A stretch of 64,000 nt of DNA from Pseudoalteromonas amylolytica (GCF_001854605.1 NZ_MKJU01000005.1:179352-243351), one strand, 5' to 3'; positions 21,447-32,400 are shown, counted from the first letter of the stretch. Program-made: numbers and translations. The notes: a model not told the origin generated them from the sequence alone.

Positions 21447-22308
21447 ATTGATCATGCACAGCATGTTTGTGCGTGAGCATATCGATATGGCCGTAATCAT
21501 GTTTATGGCCATGCTTTCGGCCGTATAGCTTCATCTGTTGCACACCTTGCCCAGACTCCTCCATAAACTTTTTAATATCGATAGGTTGAGCGAGTGCTTT
21601 GTCTTTAATTCCCGCAATGTGTAACGTTGCTGGCAAGCGCATATTTCTGAGCACCGCCGCATAGTCAAAGCCATCGTCACTATCAACCCAAGGTTTGCGC
21701 TTGGCCCATTCCATACCCTGGCGATGTGACTTTGCCGTTTCATCATCACTACCCCACTTGAGCGCTTTTGACGGTAAGTAGCCATGCTTTTTGGTGTATA
21801 GCGGCGCAAGGCCATACCAAATCAAATTTGCTTGAAAGTACTTACTAATGTGTTTGTTGTGCAAACTACGTTTAGAGCCAAAGTAAACACATGCATCCAC
21901 TTTCTTCACTTGGGACGGAAAACGTGCAAAATAGCTGTTCATCAGCACTCCGCCCCACGAGTGAGCAACCCAAAAACGAGGAAATTCTCCACTATGCTGT
22001 TCGATATACGCCAACATTGCAGGTATGTCTTCTAAGATCGACTCAGTTTGGCCATACTCCGAGTTTGCCGATATTGCTGGCAAACTTTGACCTCTACCAC
22101 GCAAGTCAGCGACATAACAGCGATAGCCTTGCGAAGCTAAAAACGGTGCTAAGCCTTTATTGCTCTTGGTGTAGAAGATTTTGCCATTTTCCACAGCCCC
22201 ATGCATGAAAAATACAGCAGGCCCAGTGCTGCCAGCTTGAGCTATGTACCTTAGGTGTAATGATTGCTCTTCGCTAAGGGGCGCTAACAGAGACGTTTGT
22301 TCAATCAT
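21403..22308 (-). CDS. Alpha/beta-hydrolase fold protein
   Basis: 301 residues, cytosolic. The oxyanion-hole region is FFMHGAVENG (about 33-42), a CYVADLRGRGQS strand/helix follows, and the nucleophile elbow is AHSWGG with S117. A candidate acid lies near IAGIKDKALAQP, and the catalytic His is probably in KHDYGHIDMLTHKHA near the C-terminus. The family includes esterases, lipases and haloperoxidase-like enzymes; the substrate is unknown. The final 44 bp overlap the end of the sulfotransferase gene tail to tail, a compact arrangement without room for a terminator. Confidence 0.85.
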   Translation of the reverse strand: MIEQTSLLAPLSEEQSLHLRYIAQAGSTGPAVFFMHGAVENGKIFYTKSNKGLAPFLASQGYRCYVADLRGRGQSLPAISANSEYGQTESILEDIPAMLAYIEQHSGEFPRFWVAHSWGGVLMNSYFARFPSQVKKVDACVYFGSKRSLHNKHISKYFQANLIWYGLAPLYTKKHGYLPSKALKWGSDDETAKSHRQGMEWAKRKPWVDSDDGFDYAAVLRNMRLPATLHIAGIKDKALAQPIDIKKFMEESGQGVQQMKLYGRKHGHKHDYGHIDMLTHKHAVHDQFKDLLDWFAHYDRH

Positions 22309-22439
22309 AATTTATTCTAATTGTTGTCTTATTAACTCATCCTACCAGTAGTAAAACTGACTCGCAACGCATACCTAATTGTCACCGATAGTAACTCAGC
22401 GATATAATGGCCAGCCACTTAATACATAGCGCTCAAACA

Positions 22440-23300
22440 ATGCACAGTAGAAACAAACATCGCAATGGTTACGACTTTAATGCTCTCTGCACCACCTTGC
22501 CTGAACTGGCAAACCACCTCATCAACACGGTAAAGGGCAATACCAGCATCGATTTTAGCAACAGAGAATCACTAATATGCCTTAACAAAGCGCTGCTTAT
22601 GCACTACTACGACGTTAAATACTGGGCGTTGCCAAAAGACTTTTTATGTCCACCAGTCCCAGGACGAGCGGACTACATTCATGCGTTAGCCGATTTGCTC
22701 CACGCTAATGAGCAAGAGGTTACACAAAGTTCAGCTGTGAAGGTGTTAGATATTGGTACTGGGGCCAACCTCATCTACCCCTTGATAGGCCATGCTGAGT
22801 ATCAGTGGCAATTCTCAGCCTCAGACATCAACCCAGAAGCACTAAAATGTGCTAAAGCCATCGCTCAGGCCAATGCTCTGGACATAAGGTTACAGCAACA
22901 GCCCAACACAGAGCATATTTTCCATAATGTGATAAAGCCTGGTCAGTACTTCAACCTAACCATGTGTAATCCACCGTTTCACGCAAATCAAAAAGAAGCA
23001 GAGCTTGGTACCCGTCGTAAATGGCAGAATCTAAAACAAAAACCTACCAGTAAATTAAACTTTGGAGGGCAAAGTCAGGAGCTTTGGTGCGACGGTGGTG
23101 AGAAGCGCTTTATTAAAACTATGATCCGAGAAAGTAAAGATTATGCCGATCAAGTAGGCTGGTTCACCTGTCTGGTCTCCAATAAAGAGAACTTATCATC
23201 GCTGAAGCTCACACTAAAAAAGCAACAGCCCAAGAAAATCAAAACGGTGAAAATGACGCAAGGCCAAAAGATTAGCCGATTTTTGGCTTGGAGTTACTAG
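22440..23300 (+). CDS. rlmF: 23S rRNA (adenine(1618)-N6)-methyltransferase
   Basis: From the ATG at 22440 the product is 286 residues; a longer frame from 22407 lacks family support at its first eleven residues. It follows E. coli RlmF closely: N-terminal HSRNKHRNGYDF, FLCPPVPGRADYIHALADLL, SAM-binding LDIGTGANLIYPLIG, the catalytic NPPF (about 177-180), LNFGGQSQELWCDGGE and the ending QGQKISRFLAWSY. It methylates A1618 of 23S rRNA during large-subunit assembly. It is divergent from the hydrolase gene upstream and convergent with the DUF808 gene, with a hairpin between. Confidence 0.94.
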   Translation: MHSRNKHRNGYDFNALCTTLPELANHLINTVKGNTSIDFSNRESLICLNKALLMHYYDVKYWALPKDFLCPPVPGRADYIHALADLLHANEQEVTQSSAVKVLDIGTGANLIYPLIGHAEYQWQFSASDINPEALKCAKAIAQANALDIRLQQQPNTEHIFHNVIKPGQYFNLTMCNPPFHANQKEAELGTRRKWQNLKQKPTSKLNFGGQSQELWCDGGEKRFIKTMIRESKDYADQVGWFTCLVSNKENLSSLKLTLKKQQPKKIKTVKMTQGQKISRFLAWSY

Positions 23301-23345
23301 CCGCCAAGCTAGCTGAACCAAGGATGGTAGTCGCTACGCACAAAA

Positions 23346-23379
23346 GTGAATGTTAGCGGTAATTACCGTTAGCATTCAC
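23346..23379. terminator. Long hairpin between rlmF and the DUF808 gene
   Basis: An inverted repeat with 17-bp arms (GTGAATG at 23346-23352 through its complement CATTCAC at 23373-23379, continuing inward with two G-T pairs) and almost no loop. It overlaps the last codon region of the DUF808 gene. No T tract follows on either strand, so it may act as a transcript-stabilising structure or a weak convergent terminator. Confidence 0.5.
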
Positions 23380-24287
23380 ACTAATTTTGGCTTTATTTTA
23401 GCTAAAATAAAGCCTAACAAAACAACTACCGAGCCCGCGATTAAGCCAAATATTGCGCTCATTATACTGGGCAAAATATATTCCAACCATGAGAAGCTTA
23501 ATGTGGCGATATCTGCACTGATGGAGTTTATCCAAAGCGATAGTGTATGCCAACCATGAACCAAGATCCCACCGCCCACCATAAACATGGCAACGGTTCC
23601 AACAACAGCCAGCACTTTCATCAAGTTAGGAGCTATGATCAGAAGTGATGAGCCCAACGCTTTTTTGAGACCGCTGACATTGGGTGTAGAGAGGAGATAA
23701 AGGCCAATATCATCAAGTTTAACAATGAGTGCCACAAGGCCATATACACCAATTGTCATTGCGACGGCAATGATGCTGAGAACGCTCAATTGCATAGTCA
23801 AATTTTGCATTGCTACTGTGCCCAAAGATATAACGATTATCTCCGCCGATAAAATAAAGTCGGTTCTTATAGCACCTTTGATTTTATCCTTTTCATAGCT
23901 AACTCTGTCCGTAATCAATGCATTGGCTTCGCTGTCATGAGGTTGCTCACCTTGAAACAATTTTTCGAAAACCTTCTCGGCGCCTTCAAAACACAAAAAC
24001 AATCCACCAAGCATTAACAAAGGTGTGATTAGAAATGGTAAGAAAGCACTGATTAAAAGCGCTGCGGGTACCAGTATGAGCTTATTAACAAAAGAGCCTT
24101 TTGCAACAGCCCATACGACTGGTAATTCTCTATCTGCCGACACTCCCGTCACTTGCTGAGCATTGAGCGCAAGATCATCACCTAACACACCCGCAGTTTT
24201 CTTCGCCGCCGTTTTAGACATCAGTGCAATGTCATCCAACAATGTCGCGATGTCATCTAACAACGAAAGTAAACTTGCCCCTGCCAT
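23376..24287 (-). CDS. DUF808 (YedI-like) inner-membrane protein
   Basis: 303 residues with about six to eight hydrophobic segments. The N-terminus [38 protein letters not shown] and the following [20 protein letters not shown] are the conserved start of DUF808/YedI proteins, so the ATG at 24287 is secure. The function is unknown; it is usually a single-copy membrane protein. [18 protein letters not shown] is also family-typical. It ends inside a hairpin facing rlmF. The thymidine kinase gene lies 38 bp upstream on the same strand and may be co-transcribed. Confidence 0.88.
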   Translation of the reverse strand: MAGASLLSLLDDIATLLDDIALMSKTAAKKTAGVLGDDLALNAQQVTGVSADRELPVVWAVAKGSFVNKLILVPAALLISAFLPFLITPLLMLGGLFLCFEGAEKVFEKLFQGEQPHDSEANALITDRVSYEKDKIKGAIRTDFILSAEIIVISLGTVAMQNLTMQLSVLSIIAVAMTIGVYGLVALIVKLDDIGLYLLSTPNVSGLKKALGSSLLIIAPNLMKVLAVVGTVAMFMVGGGILVHGWHTLSLWINSISADIATLSFSWLEYILPSIMSAIFGLIAGSVVVLLGFILAKIKPKLV

Positions 24288-24325
24288 ATCATTCCCTTTG
24301 TTTAATTTGTAAGCGCCTGCAAAAA

Positions 24326-24916
24326 CTAGTTTTTTGAAACTTTGCTTAGTTCAGCCTTATAATGTTCACGACACATTGAGACGTATCTATCATTACCACC
24401 AATTTCTACCTGAGCGCCATCAGCTATTGCTACGCCGTGCTCATCCGTGCGCAGCACTCTATTGGCCTTTCGCCCACAATGGCATACGGTTTTAAGCTCT
24501 ATAAGCTTATCAGCCCATGCTAGCAAATACTGAGAGCCTTCGAATAGCTCACCTCTGAAGTCAGTTCTTAAACCGTAACATAAAACCGGTATATGTAGCT
24601 CATCAACAACATCAGTCAAAGCGCTGACTTGCGCCTTACTCAAAAACTGACACTCATCAACTAAAATGCAATCAATTTTTTGCTCGCTATGATGCTCATC
24701 GACCAAATGTTTAAGATCTGTGTGTGCGTCATAAATATGAGCATCAGCTTCTAAACCAATACGTGATGCGACTTTACCTACACCAGCACGATTATCAATT
24801 GCCGCTGTTAATATAAACGGTGTCATGCCTCGTTCACGGTAGTTAAACGCTGACTGTAATAAAGTGGTTGATTTACCAGCATTCATTGCTGAATAATAAA
24901 AATAAAGTTGTGCCAT
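24326..24916 (-). CDS. tdk: Thymidine kinase (type II)
   Basis: 196 residues, matching the usual TK1-like bacterial length. The P-loop [15 protein letters not shown] (about 8-22), the Walker-B-type [11 protein letters not shown] (E is the catalytic base), the lasso-domain zinc cysteines in VCHCGRKA and MCREHY, and the thymidine-contacting [10 protein letters not shown] are all visible. The enzyme phosphorylates thymidine to dTMP in salvage. It precedes the DUF808 gene and is followed upstream by an unrelated solute-binding protein gene. Confidence 0.95.
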   Translation of the reverse strand: MAQLYFYYSAMNAGKSTTLLQSAFNYRERGMTPFILTAAIDNRAGVGKVASRIGLEADAHIYDAHTDLKHLVDEHHSEQKIDCILVDECQFLSKAQVSALTDVVDELHIPVLCYGLRTDFRGELFEGSQYLLAWADKLIELKTVCHCGRKANRVLRTDEHGVAIADGAQVEIGGNDRYVSMCREHYKAELSKVSKN

Positions 24917-24976
24917 TTGAGAGTCTTAAAGCTTGAAAAGCCGTTAGTCTACCCAAAGTTCATATTGTTTACTACG

Positions 24977-25792
24977 TCACTGTGAGCTTGCTGCACTTTG
25001 AGGGTCACTCTCTTGCGGCACCTTCTTATCATTCTCTTCTAGGTATCTCATGTACACTTCTGCAAATGGAAAGCTGGCTAACACCCCCCATACTTGTTTA
25101 GCTAACTCTTTGTTATTTTTGTAGAAGTTTTTAGAAAAAGCCAAAAAGCCATAACTCATATCAAATGGTGGGTATTTGGCATGTAAAACATCTGCGTAGG
25201 GGTAAGCACTGACCTGTTCACCGTTTATCATACATAGTCCAAACGTGCCATCGACTACTTCTTTACTCACCAAGTCAAAAGCATCTTTTTGCGATAGGGT
25301 GTCTACTTTGGTGAAACGCGGGTCCGCTATTCGATCGGCAGACGAGTACCCTCTTGGAATAGCAATATTAAAAGTACCTTCATTCGCGTCCAGTTGCGAC
25401 ACAAACTCTTTACTGCCAACTAAACATCGCCCAAGCTTATTCAACGCCAGTGTGATGTCTAATTGTCCGCTTTCGCTGCTGGGAAAAATCATAAACTCTT
25501 GTCGGCTTTCTACATAGCTAGCTATAACGGCATCTACTTTATTACGCTTGATATCGTGTAAACAACGCTGCCATGGCTGGCGCACAAAAATAATAGTAAG
25601 CCCTCTTATGTTCTCCTCTACAGCCTGAAGCGCTTCGATACTTGCTCCAGGGTTTATTGGAGGAACCTCAAGCCCCTTGCCCATATAGGATGGAGCTAGC
25701 TCTTTGTCCTCGTAGCAAAAGGCTAGGGTCTGGGCAAATAAAGCCTGCGTATGTAGCAACAAGTAACAGTAAATAATCCAGCGTACTAGCAA
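24977..25792 (-). CDS. Periplasmic solute-binding protein, family 3-like
   Basis: 271 residues with an N-terminal signal peptide (about 1-20, ending ALFAQT). The body has the type-II periplasmic binding protein layout: FCYEDKELAP opening strand, QPWQRCLHDIKRNKVDAVIASYVESRQEFM (typical of SBP_bac_3-like proteins), and a C-terminal KQVWGVLASFPFAEVYMRYLE. No permease or ATPase gene adjoins it, so it may be an orphan that serves another transporter or sensor. The ligand is unknown. The C-terminal tail is polar and Ser-rich. Confidence 0.78.
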   Translation of the reverse strand: MLVRWIIYCYLLLHTQALFAQTLAFCYEDKELAPSYMGKGLEVPPINPGASIEALQAVEENIRGLTIIFVRQPWQRCLHDIKRNKVDAVIASYVESRQEFMIFPSSESGQLDITLALNKLGRCLVGSKEFVSQLDANEGTFNIAIPRGYSSADRIADPRFTKVDTLSQKDAFDLVSKEVVDGTFGLCMINGEQVSAYPYADVLHAKYPPFDMSYGFLAFSKNFYKNNKELAKQVWGVLASFPFAEVYMRYLEENDKKVPQESDPQSAASSQ

Positions 25793-25835
25793 TCCTTTGT
25801 TCCCCTAACGTTTGTTCACTTGTAGTTAAGTATAT

Positions 25836-26300
25836 CTAAGTTTTTCTATTTTGCTGCTCATGTTCAAGTAACCAAGCTTTTTTTTCAACGCCTCCGGCAT
25901 AACCTGTTAACGTACCATTTGCGCCTATGATTCTATGGCATGGCACAATGATGCTGATCGGGTTTTTACCATTTGCACTACCAACTGCTCTCACAGCCTT
26001 TGGATTATTCAAACGATTTGCCATCCAGCTATACGTGTTTGTATCTCCGTATGGCACCATCATAAGTACTTCCCAAACAGATTTTTGAAACGCCGTACCA
26101 TACACATCAACTTCCACATCAAATTCGTATCGAGTACCTGAAAAATACTCCTTAAGTTGCTGCAAAGCTTTTTGTGTATGAGTATTATGCTGTTCACTGT
26201 GCAAGTGTATTGGTTTAAACCCTACATAAGTTAACCCTCTTTGGGATGCCTGTATGAAAAGCTCACCAATAGGGGTATTCATTGTATGCTGATAAATCAT
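25836..26300 (-). CDS. ogt: Methylated-DNA--protein-cysteine methyltransferase
   Basis: 154 residues from the ATG at 26300, whose ATGA overlaps the stop codon of the upstream Ada/AlkA-type gene. The longer open frame to 26462 only traverses that gene. The alkyl-acceptor C121 lies in VPCHRIIGANG, preceded by the arginine-finger/recognition helix PKAVRAVGSANGKNP and followed by TGYAGGVEKKAWLLEHE. The protein transfers O6-methyl groups from guanine to its own cysteine, a suicide repair reaction. Coupling with the alkylation-sensing regulator/glycosylase gene indicates an adaptive-response operon. Confidence 0.94.
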   Translation of the reverse strand: MIYQHTMNTPIGELFIQASQRGLTYVGFKPIHLHSEQHNTHTQKALQQLKEYFSGTRYEFDVEVDVYGTAFQKSVWEVLMMVPYGDTNTYSWMANRLNNPKAVRAVGSANGKNPISIIVPCHRIIGANGTLTGYAGGVEKKAWLLEHEQQNRKT

Positions 26301-27667
26301 AGTTGTTGCCATAGTTGAAATGTTAGATAACTTCGAAATGGAGCGCATGCATCGATATCCAGTGTTCCACATTGAGAAAATGCTTTTTTGACACCTAAAT
26401 CTGACCCCAAATAAATATCGGGATTGCTCTGCCCACGCATTTTTGCGTAATCGACGGTCCAAGGACCGATGCCTTTAATAGCCAACCACTCATCTAATTC
26501 GTTGCTAAGTGGGTTTTGCTGACTATATTGCGCAAGATATGCCAACGCCTCTTTACGCCGTTGTGGCATGTTAAAAAACTCATACTCACAGTTCGCCATT
26601 ACCGCAGAAGAAGGAAACAACACTTGCCCTTGGTGGTTTGTTTCACCAAGTTCCTTTATCAGCGTGATTAACAAATTTCTAGCAGCCGCAACGCTTACCT
26701 GCTGGCCCAGTACCGCACGCACACCGGCTTCGAATTCACTCCAGATCCCTGGAAGGCGTAAACCTGCTGTCAATTGAAATGACTCGGGCAACGATTGATA
26801 TAAATGCTGATGAATAAAATTCGGATCGGCATCCAAGTCTAATACTCGTCTAATGTTACTGACAACCAAGTGCAAGCCAGCGATGTCATTGATTGTAATT
26901 TCTACCTTAAACCTGTGGTTAGGTTCGTCAAAATGCGCCTCAAAGGCACCATCATAACCATCAAGTCGATATGTTCTCCCATAGCTATGGTCTGTCAGCC
27001 ATTCCATAGGTTCAATGAGTCGTTTGGATAGAAACCCGTGTAAGGCTTGCCAGTTGTATGGAGGTCGAAACGGCAAGTGCAGCGTAATGTGGGATTGAAC
27101 CTGCTCACTTTCCCTTCTGAGTTGACTAGGCGTAAGCTGAAATAAGCGAACGAATGCGTCATTAAAACGGCGTAGCGAACGAAACCCACTGGCAAAAGCA
27201 ATGTGGGCAACACTTAACTTGGCCTGCTGCAATAATTGTTTAGCAAAATCACATTGTTTATAGAGTGCGTACTGTTTGGGCGTAGTGCCATAATATTGCA
27301 CAAACAATTTATTCAGATACCTTTGCGTGATCCCTAAGCGGTCTGCTAGCTGAGCCACTGAGTGGCTGGATAATGCGCCCTCATCAATCAACTTTTTTGC
27401 GCGCACAGCGGTTGTTTGAGTACCAAGCCAAGCATAACTGCCCGGCGCAGAATCTGGACGACAGCGAATACATGGACGAAATCCTGCGTCCGCTGCATTA
27501 TGAGCGTGTTCGTAATATTCTACATTTTTCTCGTGTGCCGCCGGTGCAGGGCAGATCGGCCGGCAGTATATACCCGTTGTTTTAACAGCAACATAAAACA
27601 ACCCATCAAAGCGATGGTCGCGACTCTTTCTAGCTTTTTGGCAGACTTCAGGAGAAAACATAATCAC
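26297..27667 (-). CDS. Ada-type regulator / AlkA DNA-3-methyladenine glycosylase fusion
   Basis: 456 residues with three modules. Residues 1-75 are an Ada N-terminal zinc domain with C35, C39, C66 and C69; C35 is the equivalent of the Ada methylphosphotriester acceptor. Residues 85-185 are an AraC-type DNA-binding domain (IAFASGFRSLRRFNDAFVRLF). Residues 195-456 are an AlkA N-terminal domain plus HhH-GPD glycosylase, with the hairpin LAIKGIGPWTVDYAKMRG and catalytic D423 in YLGSDLG. One protein thus senses methylated phosphate, activates its own operon and excises alkylated bases. The O6-methylguanine methyltransferase present in E. coli Ada is instead encoded separately, as the overlapping ogt gene. 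Confidence 0.93.
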   Translation of the reverse strand: MIMFSPEVCQKARKSRDHRFDGLFYVAVKTTGIYCRPICPAPAAHEKNVEYYEHAHNAADAGFRPCIRCRPDSAPGSYAWLGTQTTAVRAKKLIDEGALSSHSVAQLADRLGITQRYLNKLFVQYYGTTPKQYALYKQCDFAKQLLQQAKLSVAHIAFASGFRSLRRFNDAFVRLFQLTPSQLRRESEQVQSHITLHLPFRPPYNWQALHGFLSKRLIEPMEWLTDHSYGRTYRLDGYDGAFEAHFDEPNHRFKVEITINDIAGLHLVVSNIRRVLDLDADPNFIHQHLYQSLPESFQLTAGLRLPGIWSEFEAGVRAVLGQQVSVAAARNLLITLIKELGETNHQGQVLFPSSAVMANCEYEFFNMPQRRKEALAYLAQYSQQNPLSNELDEWLAIKGIGPWTVDYAKMRGQSNPDIYLGSDLGVKKAFSQCGTLDIDACAPFRSYLTFQLWQQL

Positions 27668-27835
27668 GTTCTAATTTAATCATAATAGTGCCAGTGTATC
27701 GCAAAAAACACTTCACTATCGCCATATCTGGAACTAAACGTTTAAATCTAACTTTTGTCGTCAAAACATATACATTGACCCAATTTGCAATGTTTGTTAG
27801 CTTAGCGATGTATCAATGTTTAGGTATAGACACAC

Positions 27836-28183
27836 GTGAATTTGAGAGTACTTATCAGCATAATCATTACACTAACGATTGCTTTACAGTCGGTGGGGGC
27901 AATGGCGTCTGCGACCCAAACTCATCAAATTGACCTCGAACACCTACAAACCGAACATAGTCATGCCGAACAATACAATGCAGGTGAAGCACTGTACGAT
28001 GAAGATGGCCATAACATCAAAGACTGTCATCACTGTGGTCATTGTAGTGGCACCCACTTGAGCTGGTACGTTACTAAGCCAACTTGTCAGTTGTCCTTCG
28101 AGCTTACACAGGGCGCTTATTCGCAAACGCCTTCTCATACTGTATATAGGCACGAGCCACAATTTAAACCTCCAAAAGCCTAA
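27836..28183 (+). CDS. Small secreted His/Cys-rich protein, probable metal-binding partner of the RND pump
   Basis: 115 residues beginning at GTG, with AGG ten to eleven bases upstream. A signal peptide (about 1-24, LISIIITLTIALQSVGAMA) leads to a polar domain rich in His and acidic residues (HSHAEQY, DEDGHN) and a dense cluster CHHCGHCSGTH at about 64-74. This is typical of short periplasmic proteins that precede CzcBA/CusBA-type pumps, and it may bind zinc, copper or cobalt; that role is inference from composition and position. The gene lies 135 bp before the adaptor gene on the same strand. It is not a recognised named family. Confidence 0.65.
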   Translation: MNLRVLISIIITLTIALQSVGAMASATQTHQIDLEHLQTEHSHAEQYNAGEALYDEDGHNIKDCHHCGHCSGTHLSWYVTKPTCQLSFELTQGAYSQTPSHTVYRHEPQFKPPKA

Positions 28184-28318
28184 TCTCGTTATCTTTTTGG
28201 GTCTGATGGCCCAACATGAAAAATTAATCCGTGATACAAAACCATTCAGCACCACAGCTGTATGCGTTTTTTCGATGGATATTCTTAACATTATTTTATA
28301 TATAGATAAGAGATTACT

Positions 28319-29467
28319 ATGCGTAAATTTTACCTAGTGGGCGCTATTTATTTGTCTTTCTCCCAGTTATTTATCAGCAATAGCGCACAATCAGCACAGT
28401 CGCACAATCACCACGATTCCGTAGCCAGTGCTGATACACATACTGAACACGACCAAACCCCCACCCTCACTTTGAGCACCGTCCAGCAACAACTGGCAAA
28501 CATACATGTGACAGCGCTTAAAAAACATAAACCTAGCCAAAAGCTCTATGCACCAGGTGAGCTTAAAGAAAACGGTTATACCAGCTATGTCGTATCACCA
28601 AGAACGGACTCTGTCATTGTTACTCGTCATACCACGCTGGGAGAGAGAGTTAAGGTTGGAGATAAGTTGATCACGCTTTACAGCGAAACAATGGCGCAAG
28701 CTCAAGCCGACTACATGGTGTCAGCAAGCGAATGGAAACGCCTTGAAAATTTAACTGATCAGTCACTAAGTGACAGCCAACGTGTTCAAGCCAAAACTCG
28801 TTATCTTGCTAATATGGGCAGACTCACGGCCTTGGGGTTAAGTTCACATGCAATTAGTCAGCTTGACGAACAATCAAATATTGAACTGGGCCAATACAGC
28901 TTATACGCGCAAATAGCAGGGATTGTACTACAAGATGACTTTGCTCAGGGGCAACGAGTCAGCACAGGGCAAACACTCATGCTACTGGCTGATGAGCAAA
29001 ACTTATGGGTTGAAGCTCGTCTATCTGTTAACGATAGCCAGCAAATTAGCCAACAAAGCCAAGTCGTTGTTGAGTATCAAGGACGAGCGTATCCTGCCAA
29101 AGTAATTCAGGAATCCCATACCATCGACCCTGTCACACGCACTCGCAACGTTCGGCTTCAGGTGAGCAATCAAGACCACCAACTTCATGCTGGCATGTTT
29201 GTGAATGTCCATTTCCTACTGCCAACACAACAGCCAATAGTGACAGTTCCGGAAACTGCGTTGGTGCGTTCAACTGATGGAGACTGGCAGGTTTTTGTAA
29301 CTGATGAAACCAATCAATTTGAAGCGGTGCAAGTGCAACGAGGTCGAGCTTTTGGGGAGCAAATCGAAGTCATCGGAATTCCTGAGGGCACACATGTTGT
29401 CACTCAGGGCGCATTTTTTATATCGTCACAGCTGGCTAAAAGCAGCTTTGATCCACACAACCATTAA
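28319..29467 (+). CDS. RND efflux periplasmic adaptor (CzcB/CusB-type membrane-fusion protein)
   Basis: 382 residues. A signal peptide (about 1-26) is followed by a His-rich stretch (SHNHHDS, HTEHD) that could pre-bind metal. Next come the membrane-proximal, lipoyl (VVSPRTDSVIVTRHTTLGERVKVGDKLITLYS), short alpha-hairpin (about 125-185) and beta-barrel domains, with the DPVTRTRNVRLQVSN motif typical of heavy-metal adaptors. It links the inner-membrane pump encoded 14 bp downstream to an outer-membrane channel. No such channel gene (CzcC/CusC) is present in the operon. Confidence 0.9.
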   Translation: MRKFYLVGAIYLSFSQLFISNSAQSAQSHNHHDSVASADTHTEHDQTPTLTLSTVQQQLANIHVTALKKHKPSQKLYAPGELKENGYTSYVVSPRTDSVIVTRHTTLGERVKVGDKLITLYSETMAQAQADYMVSASEWKRLENLTDQSLSDSQRVQAKTRYLANMGRLTALGLSSHAISQLDEQSNIELGQYSLYAQIAGIVLQDDFAQGQRVSTGQTLMLLADEQNLWVEARLSVNDSQQISQQSQVVVEYQGRAYPAKVIQESHTIDPVTRTRNVRLQVSNQDHQLHAGMFVNVHFLLPTQQPIVTVPETALVRSTDGDWQVFVTDETNQFEAVQVQRGRAFGEQIEVIGIPEGTHVVTQGAFFISSQLAKSSFDPHNH

Positions 29468-29481
29468 GCGAGGTGCCAAAA

Positions 29482-32400
29482 ATGTTTAATCGCTTAATTG
29501 ATTGGTCTGTTAACTGTCGCATGGTGGTGGTACTGGCACTGCTAATCACCTTAGCAGTGGCGTCAGTAACGATTCCTAAACTCAACCTAGATGCCTTTCC
29601 AGATGTGACAAATGTGCAGGTAACGGTCAATACGCAAGCACCTGGACTTGCTTCTGAAGAAGTTGAAAAGCTCATTACTTATCCCATAGAAGCGGTGATG
29701 TACGCACTACCAAGCGTAGAACAAGTTCGTTCGGTATCAAAAACCGGCTTGTCCGGTGTCACAATCGTTTTTAAAGAAGGAACTGATATCTACTTTGCAC
29801 GGCAACAAGTTTTCGAGCGCTTGCAAAGCGCTAAAGAACTCATTCCGACGGGGCTGGGTACACCAGAAATGGGCCCAAACACTTCAGGGCTTGGACAGAT
29901 ATTCCAATATTTACTCGTAGCAGAGCCTAATGCAGATGTTGATACAATGGCACTTCGCAGCATCAATGATTGGGTTGTGAAATTGTTGCTGATGCCCATT
30001 GATGGCGTTACCGACGTTCTATCATTTGGCGGGGATGTAAAACAGTATCAAGTTAACATTAATCCCACTCAGTTGCTCGCCTACTCACTCACCCAACAAG
30101 ATGTTATCAATGCAATTGAGCAAAACAACCAAAACGTGGGTGGCTGGTATATGAATCGCGGCCAAGAACAACTGGTTATCCGTGGAATGGGCTGGTATGC
30201 AAGTGGTGAACAAGGGCTGGCAGAACTTTCCCAAGTACCACTAAAAAGCATTAATGGCACGGTCATTACATTGTCCGATGTTGCACATGTTCAATTGGGA
30301 AGTGAAATTCGCCAAGGTGCAGTCACCATGACACGCCGTGATGAACAAGGTAGTGTTGAACGCTTAGGCGAGGTTGTAACAGGTATCGTACTCAAGCGTA
30401 TGGGGGCAAATACTAAAGCAACCATTGATGGGATAAATCAAAGACTTGATATCATTCAACGTGCACTTCCCAGTGGCGTGCGTTTGATACCCTTTTACGA
30501 CCAAGCTGATTTAGTACAAAAGGCGCTCAGTACCGTTGTTAAAGCGCTGCTACTTTCGCTCATACTCATTGTGGTTATTCTCTGTTTGTTTTTAATGAGT
30601 TTACGCGCCACTTTGTTAGTGCTTATTTCAATCCCTGTTTCCATCGCTTTGGCGCTTATGTTTATGGCTTGGTTTGGTATGTCAGCAAACTTAATGTCTT
30701 TGGGTGGAATCGCCATCGCGATTGGCATGCTCGTAGATGGATCAGTTGTAATGGTTGAAAACATGGTCAAACACCTCAACCAAGAAACATCTACTAATAG
30801 CAGTGAAACCATTAAGCTAGCAGGCAAAGAAGTGGCTCGCCCAGTAATTTTTGCAGCACTCATTATATTATTGGTATTCACGCCACTATTTAGCTTTGAA
30901 GGTGTCGAGGCTAAGCTTTTTCAGCCTATGGCTATCAGTATAATTTTATCTATTATTAGCGCGATTATTGTCGCTATTTTAGTGGTGCCTGCTCTGGCAA
31001 GTTATCTGTTTAAATATCAAGTGAATAATAGGACAAGCATTCTGCTCGAACCACTAGACAAAGGCTACCAATACCTGCTGAGCAAGGCGATACACCGCCC
31101 AAGCATCATCGTCGGCAGCGCTATTGCACTATTTTGCGCAGCATTGATAATCCTGCCAAAGATAGGCACTGAATTTGTACCCGAGCTAGAAGAAGGAACT
31201 ATCAATCTCAGAGTCACCTTAGCCCCGTCAGCAAGCTTACAAACGGCGCTAGATGTAGCCCCAGTGTTGGAACAAACACTGATGGCGTTTCCTGAGGTAA
31301 CGTATGCGTTGAGCCGAATTGGCAGGCCGGAGTTAGGCGGTGACCCTGAACCTGTTAATAACATTGAAATTTACATCGGATTGAAACCAAAACATCAATG
31401 GCAAAGTGCCTCCAACCGACTTGAGTTACAAAACCTGATGACCAAAAAGCTTGAAGATTACCCAGGACTACTGTTCACCTTTTCTCAGCCAATCGCGACC
31501 CGAGTTGATGAACTTCTGTCAGGGGTAAAAGCCCAATTAGCCATAAAGCTATTTGGCCCACAGTTGGATGTGTTGGCACAAAAAGGTCAGCAAATCGAAG
31601 CGCTAGTAAAAACCATTGATGGCACAACAGATGTTGCGCTTGAGCAGATAGTTGGCGAAACACAGCTGGTCGTTACCCCAAACCGACAACAGCTCTCCCG
31701 CTACGGATTATCTGTGTCGCAGGTAATGGAAGTGGTACAAGATGGCCTAGGTGGTCGCTCTGCTGGTCAAATCATTAATGGCAATGAGCGCTATGACATT
31801 TATGTACGACTAGACCAGTCATACAGAAAAGACATTACCTCAATACAATCGCTGAGACTCCTAGCTGCCAATGGTGCATGGGTCAAGCTCGCTGACGTTG
31901 CGGATATTCGCATGCAATCCGGCCCTCCGCTGATCCGGCGCGAAGATGTTCAACGTACCGTCGTGGTTCAGGCCAATGTTCAAGGTCGCGATATGGGAAG
32001 CGTTGTAGAGCAAATTAAAACGAGTATAGATAGCGCCATTGAATTGCCTTCTGGCTACTCTGTGGAAATTGGCGGCCAATATGAAAGTCAGCAACGCTCT
32101 GCAAAAAGGCTCAGTATTGTAGTACCACTGGCGCTGGCATTAATTGCGCTGTTACTATATTTTGCGTTCTCCTCAATCGCTCAAGCGATGCTTATTTTGC
32201 TGAATATACCGCTGGCGGTCATAGGTGGCGTGTTTACCTTGTACCTGAGTGGGCAGTATTTATCCGTCCCCAGCTCGGTTGGCTTTATCACCTTGTTTGG
32301 TGTGGCCGTGTTAAATGGTGTGGTGATGGTTGAAAGTATCAATCAAGGAATACGATCTGGGCAGTCTGAGTCACTTGCAATCTTTAATGGAGCCACATCA

